A stretch of DNA of 57,360 bases from Oscillospiraceae bacterium (lineage in GTDB: Bacteria > Bacillota > Clostridia > Oscillospirales > Ruminococcaceae): positions 1 to 57,360 of the forward strand of contig JAFUAD010000024.1 of the NCBI GenBank assembly GCA_017460835.1, written 5' to 3'. Below the pieces are notes generated by a model. That model was not told the DNA's origin. It searched no databases and saw only the letters and a list, made by a program, of their open reading frames with translations. Shown piece after piece: positions 57,320-57,360 of the stretch; the first letter of the stretch is position 1; each line of letters opens with the position of its first letter. Position numbers and translations under genes: made by a program.

Positions 57320-57360
57320 AAAGTTTTTGGTCGAGCTTTTTTCAAAAAGCTCGCGGGGTC
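57320..57360 (+). repeat. Hairpin motif at the window end
   Basis: CGAGCTTTTT (57332-57341) and AAAAAGCTCG (57344-57353) nearly abut, preceded by AAAGTTTTTGGT and followed by CGGGGTC. It may be a terminator-like or interspersed element; it continues past the window edge. Confidence 0.5.

Overview
The window reads as chromosomal DNA of an anaerobic, G+C-rich, Gram-positive gut bacterium of the Ruminococcus/Oscillospirales kind. This rests on a dockerin-bearing glycoside hydrolase, Thr/Glu-rich linkers in several exported proteins, a sortase-type surface protein, and fermentation genes (pyruvate:ferredoxin oxidoreductase, AdhE, sodium-pump decarboxylase subunits). Frequent TTG/GTG starts and strong AAAGGAGG-like ribosome binding sites fit the same group. 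The assignment is inferred from gene content only.

Layout: 3-1331 is the C-terminal end of a surface protein made almost entirely of Thr/Glu repeats. 1.4-2.2 kb is repeat-rich intergenic DNA. 2.3-5.1 kb holds three related membrane proteins; then come a ComM-type ATPase, a SEDS-family protein, a small membrane protein, a 2-hydroxyacid dehydrogenase and a BspA-like LRR surface protein. 11.5-16 kb (minus) carries a GH30 enzyme with two F5/8-type-C domains and a dockerin, a PAP2 phosphatase and a prokaryotic RING/DUF2628 protein. secG follows on the plus strand. 16.8-20.1 kb (minus) is one apparent transcription unit: a hypothetical protein, two paralogous lipoproteins and ychF. 20.2-26.2 kb (minus) is a tightly packed unit: two single-pass membrane proteins, a voltage-gated-type K+ channel, a frameshifted lipoprotein, a double-rubredoxin flavoprotein and a seven-repeat RCC1 protein.

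26.2-27.3 kb is gene-free and full of hairpin repeats. 27.3-31.6 kb is a pyrimidine operon (pyrF, nudix, pyrK, pyrD, histidine phosphatase, ruvX). It is followed by a 57-aa YtxH-like protein (minus), trmL, a DegV protein and a degenerate macro-domain protein. 34.9-37.4 kb is rpmG-secE-nusG-rplK-rplA without rplJ/rplL, flanked by oppositely oriented copies of one repeat. 37.8-45.2 kb carries a DJ-1 protein, 5-formyl-THF cyclo-ligase, mltG, a U32 peptidase, a TIGR03960-type radical SAM protein, a GNAT remnant, a DUF2500 protein and a TIGR03936-type protein. Two membrane proteins follow on the minus strand. 47-56 kb is a fermentation block: nifJ, oadG, oadB, adhE and an APH-like kinase. The window ends with a degenerate phosphohexomutase-like gene.

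The least ordinary signals are: an in-frame internal ribosome binding site inside adhE, placed exactly at the start of its alcohol dehydrogenase half; an orphan promoter plus terminator at 46.6-46.76 kb that would make a ~117-nt RNA with an anti-Shine-Dalgarno stretch; and an interspersed repeat family with conserved hairpins. Two further long inverted-repeat elements have different arm sequences while their arm pairing is kept. All functional calls come from reading translated sequence and motifs; no database search was run.
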